Shown here piece after piece: positions 1 to 7,579 of a stretch of DNA of 26,802 nt (positions within the stretch are counted from its first letter, which is position 1; each line of letters begins with the position of its first letter). The position numbers and the translations under genes are program-made. The DNA comes from CAIQPS01 sp964631965. GTDB taxonomy: Bacteria; Actinomycetota; Thermoleophilia; RBG-16-64-13. The DNA lies in the NCBI GenBank assembly GCA_964631965.1, contig CAZWAR010000033.1:1-26802 (forward strand). The letters run 5' to 3'. Under the pieces are notes generated by a model. It was not told where the DNA came from, did no database searches, and saw only the letters and a list, made by a program, of their open reading frames with translations.

Positions 1-27
1 CTCGTCTGCACACACGGGAGTTGAAGC

Positions 28-56
28 TTCCCAATCGGCGCAAGTACCGCTAGCAT
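28..56 (+). promoter_or_regulatory. weak candidate sigma-70-type promoter
   Basis: TTCCCA (28-33) and TAGCAT (51-56) are separated by 17 bases, about 65 bases before the first gene. The -35 element is poor, so this is only a candidate. Confidence 0.25.
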
Positions 57-123
57 AGGTGGCCGCAAGGTCGGGCCCGGACAATCCTCCGGGCATCCCT
101 GCCGTCAGGAAGGAGCGAGTCGC

Positions 124-951
124 ATGTACTTTGGATTCATCGGCTTCGGCATCGCCGTGCTGCTCGTCGGCATCATCCTGGGCTTGGTCATACAGATCCT
201 GTTCCTGCTGAACCTCATGCGCCTGCTCGAAGCGGTGCAGCCCCAGAACAGGGCGATGACCCCCGGTCTCGTTTGGCTGAACCTGATACCCGTCTTCAGC
301 CTTGGATGGATGATCTACACGGTCATCAAGATCAAGGAATCAGTGGGCAGAGAGAACGCGGCGCGCTGGGGAGCATCGGTGAGCGAGGGAAGCACACACA
401 CCATCGGTCTGGTATACGCGATCCTCGCCGCAGCCGGCTTCGTCCTCAGCTATGCCGGCTATGCAAGCGTCGGGTTCTCGGCGTTCGGCGGGTTCGTCTC
501 GCTCGCGACGCTCATCCTGTGGATCATCTACTGGGTCGGGACCAACCGCATCAAACGGGGCCTGCGGGCGACCGCAGGCCGAGGCTACGGACCCCCCGGA
601 GCATACGGTCCCGGCGGACAATACGGCGCCGGTGGGCCCTATGCGCCCGGGGGACCCGGCTACGGTCAGGGTGGTCCCGGCGGCGGTCCCGGCGGCGGCA
701 CGGGCAATGCCGGCTACGGCCCAGGCGGGGCGGGCTACGGAGCCGGTTACAGTCCCAACCCGAACGAACAGCAGCGTGGGGCCTCCGAGCAGTGGTGGCA
801 GTCCCCCACCTGGCCGCCTCGGGCCGGACAGGAGACGCCCCCGCCGGAGGGCGGGAAAGAGCCGCAACGCAAGTGTTCTCAGTGCGGCAGCGAACTCAAT
901 CCGGACGACGCCTTCTGCGGTGCCTGCGGGACGCCGGCTTCGAAGCAATAG
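124..951 (+). CDS. membrane protein with Gly/Pro/Tyr-rich linker and C-terminal zinc ribbon
   Basis: A 275-residue protein. Two long hydrophobic stretches lie within residues 1-67, and two more at about 92-140, giving about four membrane segments. A low-complexity linker of Gly, Pro and Tyr repeats follows (about 150-215). The C-terminus has two CxxC knuckles (CSQCG and CGACG), typical of a zinc-ribbon domain. The start is supported by AAGGAG nine bases upstream. The ribbon and linker probably face the cytoplasm and could bind a partner, but no enzymatic role is visible. It converges on the lipoprotein gene that ends 16 bases downstream. The function is not recognised; a DUF4328/DUF4870-like membrane core is possible. 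Confidence 0.8.
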   Translation: MYFGFIGFGIAVLLVGIILGLVIQILFLLNLMRLLEAVQPQNRAMTPGLVWLNLIPVFSLGWMIYTVIKIKESVGRENAARWGASVSEGSTHTIGLVYAILAAAGFVLSYAGYASVGFSAFGGFVSLATLILWIIYWVGTNRIKRGLRATAGRGYGPPGAYGPGGQYGAGGPYAPGGPGYGQGGPGGGPGGGTGNAGYGPGGAGYGAGYSPNPNEQQRGASEQWWQSPTWPPRAGQETPPPEGGKEPQRKCSQCGSELNPDDAFCGACGTPASKQ

Positions 952-966
952 CCCCGGCCGCCGCCG

Positions 967-1530
967 TCACTTGGTGACTACCGAGATCGTGTAGACCGTC
1001 CCGTCATCGCCCTCGGTGCCCGACACAGTGCAGTCGTTGTTCGACCCGGTGCTGATGATGGTGAAGGTCTTGCTCCCGTCGCTGTCGAACTGCAGCTTGT
1101 TCTCGACTGTGTAGCCTGCGTTCGGAAGGGCGTCCAAATACCACTGATACATGTCGTCCAGGCCCTTCTTGCTGGTGAACGACACATTGTCCATGCTTGC
1201 GTCGTTCTCGGAGAAGGTCATGGCCGACTGCACGTCGGCGTCATCGGGCAAGAGATCTTTGGGAAAGCCCTCGGGCACGTCGGCGGATCCTCCGAACGAC
1301 ATGCTCGCGTTGCCGTCGTCCCCGCTGATGCTGATTGACCCGGAGTCGTCACCACTGATAACCACGTCGACGTCGCCGCCGCCCTCCGACTCCATCGCCT
1401 TCTCGAGCATCTCCCCGACCTGCCGCTCCGCAGCCGCCTCGCCACAGCCCGCAAGAAGGGGCGCGAGGGCCATGCAGGCGATGATCAGCCCGGTAAAGAT
1501 GGCCGACCGCACGATCCACGTCCTCATCAT
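967..1530 (-). CDS. putative lipoprotein
   Basis: A 187-residue protein with an N-terminal signal peptide ending in the lipobox LLAGC (Cys29), so it is probably anchored on the outer face of the membrane. The mature part begins with a charged helix, then a Gly/Asp/Ser-rich segment, then a compact domain containing the stretch FPKDLLPDDADV and an aromatic-rich segment near MYQWYLDAL. AGGAG lies about eight bases upstream of tandem ATG codons; the second ATG is an alternative start. The 280 bases upstream (1531-1810) contain no convincing gene. The function is not recognised. Confidence 0.8.
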   Translation of the reverse strand: MMRTWIVRSAIFTGLIIACMALAPLLAGCGEAAAERQVGEMLEKAMESEGGGDVDVVISGDDSGSISISGDDGNASMSFGGSADVPEGFPKDLLPDDADVQSAMTFSENDASMDNVSFTSKKGLDDMYQWYLDALPNAGYTVENKLQFDSDGSKTFTIISTGSNNDCTVSGTEGDDGTVYTISVVTK

Positions 1531-1810
1531 GATTGGTCTCCTTTCGACTGAGTGTGTTGCACCGCAAGAAGGGGCAACGGCGTGAGTGCGCCCGAAGGCC
1601 TGACCTGGGGATTCCGGCCGTCTTCCGGGTGCTCGATGTAGCCCGATCGGGTGGGGTGCTGCCGGTATGGCGCCGCTGTCTGTCGCCTCTAGCGAGCATC
1701 GACCCCGCAGGTGGTGGCCGGTCTACGGGCCACTCTACCGTTTCCCTCTCGGCGCTACAACCAGGGTCGAAGACGCCGCGGCTCGTAGGCAACCCGTCCC
1801 CCAGAGGCGT

Positions 1811-2488
1811 TCAGCTTCTGCGCAGACTCACGTCGACGAACACGAACCTGCCGCGGTCCAGCTTCTCGCCTACCTCGACCTCCAAGCGGTGATCGAACAT
1901 TGGCCCGGCTATGGCGAGGCTATGGAACTCCCCATTTTCGGCGCAGGGATCCACTCCCGGAGGAAGCTCCTCGAGGAGGGCGAGATCGAAGTAGCGGCCG
2001 GCGAAGCTGCTGTCCAGTCGTTCGGTGTCGACACAGGTGATGACCGCCTCCAGGCCGGCTGCCACCATATCCCGGGCGAGCAGTGACGTCTGCCGGCCCC
2101 ACAAGGGGAAGAGAGGGCGAATGCCGGTCCCGGCCAGCTGTCGCTCCCGGTAGGCCCGCACGTCCTCGAGGAAGAGATCGCCGAAAGCCATGCTAGCCAC
2201 TCCCTGGGCGCGGGCCTCCGCGATTGCAACGGTCATCGCCGCCTGATACTCCTCGTCGGTGCAGGGGTCCGGCAAAGGCACCCTGAGGAGAGGCAGCCCG
2301 CAGGCATCCGCCTGAGCCTCGAGCACCGACTCGCGTACGGCGTGCATTGACACTCGCTCGACCGAACTGTTCAGCGTTGTGAGCAAACCCACCACTTCGA
2401 TGTCCGGACGCTGGCGGAGCACCCAGAGCGCGAAGGCGCTGTCCTTACCACTGCTCCAGGCCAGGATGGTTCTTGCCGGTTCGGGCAC
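1811..2488 (-). CDS. Dph6-like ATP-pyrophosphatase (adenine nucleotide alpha-hydrolase fold)
   Basis: A 225-residue protein that starts with the PP-loop SSGKDS (residues 12-17), the ATP-binding signature of the N-type ATP pyrophosphatases. Further family hallmarks are the ALWVLRQ helix, the FGDLFLEDVRAYRE segment around residue 103-116, and ENGEFHS near residue 186. The GD(L/I)xLxxxRxWxE and ENGEFHT motifs define the diphthine-ammonia ligase (Dph6/MJ0570) family. Bacteria have no diphthamide, so the bacterial substrate is unknown; an ATP-dependent amidation or ligation is inferred from the fold. The length matches single-domain homologues. It is transcribed alone. Confidence 0.88.
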   Translation of the reverse strand: MPEPARTILAWSSGKDSAFALWVLRQRPDIEVVGLLTTLNSSVERVSMHAVRESVLEAQADACGLPLLRVPLPDPCTDEEYQAAMTVAIAEARAQGVASMAFGDLFLEDVRAYRERQLAGTGIRPLFPLWGRQTSLLARDMVAAGLEAVITCVDTERLDSSFAGRYFDLALLEELPPGVDPCAENGEFHSLAIAGPMFDHRLEVEVGEKLDRGRFVFVDVSLRRS

Positions 2489-2988
2489 CGCTGCCTCCTC
2501 GGATCGAAAGACATGCGGTCGCTACTCTACACTCCGCTTCTTTCAGCCGGAAATGTTCCGCCTGCTCGAGGTCGTGGCGCTCGTAGGGGCCTTCCCCGTG
2601 GCGCTCGGCCTCGAGCTGGCCGCAACCGCGGCCGATGAGGCCGAGGCCAGATCGGCCCCGCAGAGGCCCCGCCAGGCAGTGGGTGGCAGCCGAACCAGGA
2701 GCGTCGGCTCGTGGCCGTGCATCGGGGCACCGGGGATACGCGCCGGCGCCGGCCCGCGAAACGCTTCGCCTGGGCGGCGAGGGAGTTGGCCGAGCAGGAC
2801 TTCGTTGTGGCGGTGGTGGGCGGGGGCCAGCACCGGGAAACCACCGGTGCCGTGATGCGCTTTGTGCCGTCCCGCTCGGACCAGGGGTCAATCATGGGGC
2901 GGTGTGCACAACTTGCGGGCCCCCAGAGCCGCGCTCGGCACCTGCCCCTCCGTTCATGGAGGCTGGAATGCCTACTCGGAATGCGAAC
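2489..2988. other. intergenic stretch without a convincing gene
   Basis: Several frames are open on both strands because of high GC, but none has a ribosome binding site, a recognisable domain or a start that fits its neighbours. The best fragment is on the plus strand at about 2690-2900 (containing ARELAEQDFVVAVVGGG), which has high-GC third positions but no clear start and a compositionally poor end. It may be a gene remnant. Otherwise nothing is seen. Confidence 0.4.
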
Positions 2989-3000
2989 GTAAACACTCAC
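2989..3000 (+). promoter_or_regulatory. degenerate second copy of the TetR-like operator
   Basis: GTAA-ACAC-TCAC fits the GTRA-N4-TCAC pattern of the strong site 48 bases downstream. It is also embedded in a larger inverted repeat, with AACGT at 2986-2990 and ACGTT at 2999-3003. It would lie upstream of or over the -35 region of the SBP promoter. Confidence 0.35.
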
Positions 3001-3034
3001 GTTTTCTTTCCTGCGCCGGCGGCGTAACATCTGA

Positions 3035-3050
3035 GAGTGACCGCTCACTC
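3035..3050 (+). promoter_or_regulatory. TetR-like operator upstream of the substrate-binding protein gene
   Basis: GAGTGA-CCGC-TCACTC is a perfect inverted repeat with 6-base arms and a 4-base spacer. A possible -10 (TAACAT, 3025-3030) lies just upstream, so the palindrome would cover the transcription start. The core AGTGANNGCTCAC recurs in front of the CocE-type hydrolase gene. GTGA-N4-TCAC palindromes are typical of TetR-family operators, often for acyl-CoA-responsive regulators. No TetR gene is in the window. Confidence 0.65.
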
Positions 3051-3126
3051 AGTAGCCGTCTGAGAGGGCGGACGCGGCTTTGCAGCCGACAGGGTTTCTA
3101 CCCAACGACCAGGGAGGTCTGAAGCA

Positions 3127-4629
3127 ATGTCCGATGAATCCGAGAAACTGACCGATAAGACCGTCAGCCGCCGTGACTTCCTCAAAGTAGCCGGGATCGC
3201 CGGCGCCACCGTCGGCGCAGCCGGCGGCCTCGGCGGCCTGCTGGCCGCTTGTGGGAGTGAGGAGAGCACCACCACAACCGCGGCTCCGGCCACCACGACG
3301 ACAGCCGGCGGCACCGCCACCACTGCCGCCCCCGGCACCACAACGTCCGTGTCCGCCGGAGTTGAGACGGGTGGCGAGATCAAAGTCGGTTTCGTGACGC
3401 CGCTCACCGGGGGACTGGCTTCCTTCGGTCTACCGGACCAGTTTTGCGTGGACAAGTGGAAAGCCTACATCGGCGATGGCATCGTCGGCGGTGACGGCAA
3501 GACTCACATGGTCAGCTTCGATGTCCAGGACAGCCAGTCCGACGTCTCCCGCGCCTCCCAGGTGGCGGGCGACCTGATCAACAACTCTCAGGTCGATCTG
3601 ATGATGGTGGCCTCCACTCCGGACACGGTGACCCCGGTCGTCGAGCAGTGCGAAGCCAACGCCACCCCGTGTGTGTCCACCGACTGCCCCTGGCAGACCT
3701 ACCTGGGCCAGAACAAAGAGTACCAGTGGTCCTACCACGTATTCTTCGGTGGCGAGGACTGGATCACTGAACTCTGGGCCTGCTACGAGCAGCTCTCGAC
3801 CAACAAGACGGTCGGCGCAATGTTCGACAACACGGCCGACGGCCTGTTCTTCAGCGCAGCTGTTCCGCCGTTCCTGCAGGCCAAGGGCTACACCGTGGTC
3901 GACCCCGGCCGCTTCCAGCCCGGCACTGAGGACTACACCTCCCAGATCTCGGCCTTCAAGAAAGGTGCCTGCGAGCTGATCATGGGGAACATGATCCCGC
4001 CGGACTTCACCAACTTCTGGAAGGGCGCGGCTCAGCAGGGCCTCAACGTCAAGGGTTGCATGATCGGCAAGGCCCTCCTGTTCCCCGACAGCGTGGATGC
4101 CCTGGGCGCGATCGCCAACGGCCTGCTCAAGGAACTCTGGTGGCATCCCACCTTCCCGTTCAAGTCCTCGCTCACGGGAGAGACCTGCCAGCAGTTGGCC
4201 GACGACTTCCAAACGACCACCAAGCAGCAGCCGACCGCTCCGTTGCTCCACTACATCGTCGGCGAGATGGCCGTTTACGCCATCAAGAACGCCAAGGACC
4301 CGAAGAACAAAGATGACCTCATCGCTGCGATCTCGACCATGAAGATGGGCGACAGCATCGTCGGGCCCATCGACTTCACTGCCGCTCTCATCCAACCCAC
4401 CGGCACCGGTCCGGCGGACTACCCGGCAGGCCCGGGCCACAAGACCAAGAACGTGTGGGACAACGGCCTCGGTGGCGCTCAGTGGCTCATGCAGGGGGGC
4501 ACGTGGCCGTTCGACGAGGTGCCGGTCGACAAGACCGCCGCTCCGTTCATGCTGGACTCCACCATCCAGCCCGTCATGCCGGTGCGGATGGCGTTGCGCT
4601 TGGGACCGCCGTGGCCTCTGGGGAAATAA
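3127..4629 (+). CDS. branched-chain-type ABC transporter substrate-binding lipoprotein, Tat-exported
   Basis: A 500-residue protein. A Tat signal (SRRDFLK, residues 14-20) is followed by a hydrophobic stretch and the lipobox LLAAC (Cys42), so a folded lipoprotein is exported and anchored outside the membrane. A Thr/Ala-rich linker (about 48-75) leads to a type-I periplasmic-binding fold of the Peripla_BP_6 (LivJ-like) class, beginning IKVGFVTPLTGGLASFG. This family binds branched-chain amino acids, amides or aromatic and carboxylic acids; the ligand here cannot be read from the sequence. The start is supported by GGGAGG upstream. No permease or ATPase genes are adjacent, so it is an orphan receptor. 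A TetR-like operator lies about 78 bases upstream and a strong terminator follows directly. Confidence 0.93.
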   Translation: MSDESEKLTDKTVSRRDFLKVAGIAGATVGAAGGLGGLLAACGSEESTTTTAAPATTTTAGGTATTAAPGTTTSVSAGVETGGEIKVGFVTPLTGGLASFGLPDQFCVDKWKAYIGDGIVGGDGKTHMVSFDVQDSQSDVSRASQVAGDLINNSQVDLMMVASTPDTVTPVVEQCEANATPCVSTDCPWQTYLGQNKEYQWSYHVFFGGEDWITELWACYEQLSTNKTVGAMFDNTADGLFFSAAVPPFLQAKGYTVVDPGRFQPGTEDYTSQISAFKKGACELIMGNMIPPDFTNFWKGAAQQGLNVKGCMIGKALLFPDSVDALGAIANGLLKELWWHPTFPFKSSLTGETCQQLADDFQTTTKQQPTAPLLHYIVGEMAVYAIKNAKDPKNKDDLIAAISTMKMGDSIVGPIDFTAALIQPTGTGPADYPAGPGHKTKNVWDNGLGGAQWLMQGGTWPFDEVPVDKTAAPFMLDSTIQPVMPVRMALRLGPPWPLGK

Positions 4630-4630
4630 T

Positions 4631-4660
4631 GAGGGGCGCCGCAAGGCGCCCCTCTTCGTT
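4631..4660 (+). terminator. Rho-independent terminator after the substrate-binding protein gene
   Basis: A perfect 10-bp GC-rich stem (4631-4640 with 4645-4654) closes on a GCAA tetraloop and is followed by a T-rich run. On the opposite strand the hairpin is followed by CATTATTT, so it may also stop transcripts from the converging small gene. Confidence 0.85.
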
Positions 4661-4707
4661 GTTGATGGCAACGCGGCGGCCGCCAGGCCCGCCCGGCGCG
4701 CAGACGT

Positions 4708-4935
4708 CTACCCCTGTCCCGGCTTCTGCGGCCGGTTGGGGTCGGCCTGCCGGAATGCCCGGGCCAGCCACAGCCCGGCCACCACCAGGACCAAGCCGAG
4801 CACGAGGCCGACGATCTCCAGCCACATAGCCATGCCGTGGGTGGCTCCCACCGAGACACCCATCCCGAGCACGACGCCACATATCAGCAGGATGATGCCT
4901 ATCTGGTCGATGGTCTTCCGTGCCGGTCGCTTCAA
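4708..4935 (-). CDS. small two-helix membrane protein
   Basis: A 75-residue protein starting at TTG, with GAAGG upstream at an acceptable distance. A basic N-terminus (KRPARK) precedes two hydrophobic helices (about 11-31 and 36-62), and the tail is polar and Pro-rich. The topology suggests a small integral membrane protein. It converges on the SBP gene and its terminator. The 299 bases upstream (4936-5234) contain no convincing gene. The function is unknown. Confidence 0.6.
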   Translation of the reverse strand: MKRPARKTIDQIGIILLICGVVLGMGVSVGATHGMAMWLEIVGLVLGLVLVVAGLWLARAFRQADPNRPQKPGQG

Positions 4936-5234
4936 GTCGCCGCCTTCACATAGTCTCGTACGCCCGACGAAGTCTAGCGCGTTTTCCCTGCATCCGCGCC
5001 AGGGCCGACGATGACGAGGGCCGGCCGCCGAAACAGGAAGGCCGTCAAGCGCTCAGCTCGAGCGGCCTTCGTCAGAGTGGTGTCGTTGTCGGGAAGCCTA
5101 TAGGGGACCTTGTGCACCCTCTCGCGCGCCCGGCAGTGCGTCGGACCGTACGTCCCGGCGTACGGCAGCTTCTACAGGGATCGCGAGAAGCATCACGACC
5201 TCTCGCCTCCCCGGCCGGCGCAGCCCCCCCCGGA

Positions 5235-6953
5235 TCAGCTCGGAATCACCGGCAGCACCAGGTGCGAAGGACGTTCCTTGTCGAAGTAGATGGTGTCCTT
5301 GCCGACTTTCAGGCCGTAGTAGTGGCCGCCGAAATCCAGCGCGTTGGAGTCGCCGTTGGCCAGGTCGAGGCGCAGCCGGTGGCCCTCCAGGAAGCGGTTC
5401 GACGTACCCCAGATCTCGATTTCGTACTTGTAGACCTTGCCGGGAACGAGTTCCACCGGGCTATCGTGGCGGTAGTACGGGCGGTAGGACGTGCTCTTCG
5501 CCTCGTCCTTGGTGGCGGCGTGGGAGGCCTTCAGCCAGCCCCTGGTGAGAATCCGGCCGGCTGGGGGCATACCCGGCGCCTGCACCTCGTCCGGGAGCTG
5601 GTCCCAGATGCGGCACAGAAACTCGGTGTCCAGCTGGTCCGACGAGGCGTAGAGAACGAGCACGATGTTCCCGATGACGTCGGTGTCCTTCTCGAAGGGC
5701 GGCGTGGTGAAGGTGAGGATCTTCTTGCAGGGGTTGAGGATGCCGCGGTCCATCACTGCCGTGCCGACGCCCGAGAACCCGGTCCAGTCGGGATCCGGGT
5801 AGGCGTACGTAACGGAGGACTCGGAGACCGTGGGCGCTTCCCAGGACAGGCTCCCGTCGTTGAGAGACACAACCGCGCCAGAATTTGCCCCGGAGAGATA
5901 GAGATTCGTGTACTGCGTCTCGGGCAGCGGCCAGTCCTTCTCGCGGCGATAGCGCTCCTGCCCCCGGACGAAGATGTTGAGGGCCGGTTCGTCCATGATG
6001 CGGGTATCGTTGCCCTTGAGCCAGTGGTCATACCAGCGGAGCAGCCAGTTGCGCACCTCCGGAGACTCGAAGATGGCCACCTCGTCTCCCTCGAAGTCGC
6101 CGTGGCAGAGCATGAGCTTTTTGGGCGTCTCCACTTCCTCGTAGCCGCGGAGGTTGCCGCGCAGGTGGATGCCCACCTTGTGCAGTATCCCGATGGAGAA
6201 CACCGGACACTTGATGTTCTTGAAGTCGGGGTTGCGATCGTGCCAGAAGTCGTCCACCGTCTGGTGGTTGATGACGTTCCAGGCCAGGTCCCAATCACCT
6301 TGAGAAGCGTCCTCGGCCTTGCGGCCCACCCGATAGTGTCCACGGATCTCGGTGATGTGCCAGCCGCTCGGGAAACCGGTGGCTAGGATACCGCCGTGAT
6401 AGGCCACGTCCCGGTACATATCTGCGCCGCCGTCGAAGGGGACGATGCACGCCAGGTGTGGTGGGGCCAGGGAGGCCGCCATCCACTGCGTCCAGGCGTA
6501 GTAGGACTCGCCGATCATGCCCACCTTGCCGTTGGACCAGGGCTGCGCAGCCGCCCACTCGATGACGTCGTAGTGATCCCAGCGCTCGGGCATGCTATGC
6601 CATTGCCACTGGCCCTCCACCGATTTGCCACAGCCGCGTATGTCATGGTTGACGTACACGTAGCCGCGTTCCACGAACCACTCGATCTTGTTGGTCTCGC
6701 GCATGTGGAAGGTCGGGACGGCCGGAAGGTAGTAGAGGTCTTTTTGGTAAGGCGACGAGGCGTAGAGCACTGGAAATTCGCCCTCGGCGTCGGGCCGGTA
6801 GACGTCGACGGCCACGTGCACACCGTCGCGCATCTCGATGAAGACGTCCTTCTCCACTTTCACCTTGTATTTCGCTTGACTGAGCTTGTCGGCCGGGAAT
6901 CCCTCCGGGACCATCGACTGCATGACCTCGGGGATGAGGATCTCGGTGAACAT
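5235..6953 (-). CDS. CocE/NonD family (S15-like) alpha/beta hydrolase
   Basis: A 572-residue protein. The start is set at ATG 6953 because AGGAGG lies seven bases upstream; a more upstream ATG (7046) would overlap the operator and adds a low-quality leader. The N-terminal alpha/beta-hydrolase part has the family motifs RDGVHVAVDVYRP, DIRGCGKS (about 104-111) and the nucleophile elbow GESYYAW with Ser150. The C-terminal half matches the jelly-roll domain of X-Pro dipeptidyl-peptidase/cocaine-esterase proteins (SSDQLDTEF, PGKVYKYEIEIWGTSNRFLEGHRLRLDLANGD). It lacks a signal peptide and should be cytoplasmic. It cleaves an ester or amide; the substrate is unknown. It shares an operator with the SBP gene, so the two may handle the same compound. 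Confidence 0.9.
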   Translation of the reverse strand: MFTEILIPEVMQSMVPEGFPADKLSQAKYKVKVEKDVFIEMRDGVHVAVDVYRPDAEGEFPVLYASSPYQKDLYYLPAVPTFHMRETNKIEWFVERGYVYVNHDIRGCGKSVEGQWQWHSMPERWDHYDVIEWAAAQPWSNGKVGMIGESYYAWTQWMAASLAPPHLACIVPFDGGADMYRDVAYHGGILATGFPSGWHITEIRGHYRVGRKAEDASQGDWDLAWNVINHQTVDDFWHDRNPDFKNIKCPVFSIGILHKVGIHLRGNLRGYEEVETPKKLMLCHGDFEGDEVAIFESPEVRNWLLRWYDHWLKGNDTRIMDEPALNIFVRGQERYRREKDWPLPETQYTNLYLSGANSGAVVSLNDGSLSWEAPTVSESSVTYAYPDPDWTGFSGVGTAVMDRGILNPCKKILTFTTPPFEKDTDVIGNIVLVLYASSDQLDTEFLCRIWDQLPDEVQAPGMPPAGRILTRGWLKASHAATKDEAKSTSYRPYYRHDSPVELVPGKVYKYEIEIWGTSNRFLEGHRLRLDLANGDSNALDFGGHYYGLKVGKDTIYFDKERPSHLVLPVIPS

Positions 6954-7018
6954 CGGGCGCCTCCTCGATCTATGGGGCTTCGTGCTGCCACGGCTCTTCG
7001 CCGCGCATATATAGATAG

Positions 7019-7031
7019 GTGAGCACTCACT
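7019..7031 (-). promoter_or_regulatory. TetR-like operator upstream of the CocE/NonD hydrolase gene
   Basis: Read in the direction of the hydrolase gene the site is AGTGAGTGCTCAC, with arms GTGAG and CTCAC around two bases. It matches the AGTGANNGCTCAC core at 3036-3048, in the same orientation to its gene, and ends 65 bases before the start codon. A consensus -35 (TTGACA, 7046-7041) lies ten bases upstream of it; no well-spaced -10 is obvious. Confidence 0.65.
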
Positions 7032-7126
7032 ACGGTCCCCTGTCAAGAGGAAGCATGGCTGACTGGAGCATCAATGTGGACGAGACCGGGTAATCCGGTT
7101 ACATCATCCCTCGGGCGAGGAGCACC

Positions 7127-7567
7127 ATGAAGGCGACGCGGATGGTCGATCGCGTGCTCGGAAGAGGCCGGAGACCACCTCTCCTCCTCATCCTTGTGCT
7201 TGGATCGGCGCTCTTGGCCCCCCTGGCCTCCTGCGGGAGCTCGGGCGCTTCGCCGCCAACATCCTCGAATATTTACCTGGGGATCGAGATAATGACCATC
7301 ACGCCGCAGGTGCAGCAGCAGTACGGCCTGCTCCATGACGAAGGCGTGCTCGTGATCGGCGTGCAGTCGGACTCACCGGCGGCACGGGCTGGGCTCAAAA
7401 CCAACGACGTCATCACCGCCGTCGACGGTACGACGGTCACCAGCCAATCGGAGCTGGACTCCATCCTGCAGAGGAAGGGCCCCGGTGCCCAGGTGCAACT
7501 GACGGTCTACAGCGATGGGCGCGAAAGCACGGTCTCCGTGACGCTGCGAGCGCCGGCGCCGGGGTGA
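7127..7567 (+). CDS. PDZ-domain lipoprotein
   Basis: A 146-residue protein. A basic N-terminus and hydrophobic segment end at the lipobox LASC (Cys36). The rest is almost exactly one PDZ domain (about 50-143), with the HtrA-type features GVLVIGVQSDSPAARAGL, NDVITAVDGTTV and a final beta strand VSVTLRAP. The trypsin-like protease domain that normally precedes PDZ in HtrA/DegP is absent, and there is room only for the linker, so this is a stand-alone extracytoplasmic PDZ module that would bind C-terminal tails or unfolded segments. GAGGAG precedes the ATG. The gene converges on the MFS locus 12 bases downstream. Confidence 0.85.
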   Translation: MKATRMVDRVLGRGRRPPLLLILVLGSALLAPLASCGSSGASPPTSSNIYLGIEIMTITPQVQQQYGLLHDEGVLVIGVQSDSPAARAGLKTNDVITAVDGTTVTSQSELDSILQRKGPGAQVQLTVYSDGRESTVSVTLRAPAPG

Positions 7568-7579
7568 GATAGCGCCCCG

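Noticed and set aside
2527..3048. 173-codon minus-strand frame upstream of the Dph6-like gene
   Set aside because: Arg/Pro-rich, no ribosome binding site, crosses the SBP control region with its two operator sites.
3430..4671. 413-codon minus-strand frame opposite the substrate-binding protein gene
   Set aside because: It is a high-GC shadow of the plus-strand gene; composition is His/Asp/Val-rich without domains or a start signal.
4920..6386. 488-codon plus-strand frame opposite the CocE/NonD hydrolase
   Set aside because: Shadow frame of a clearly recognised gene; no ribosome binding site and no domain.
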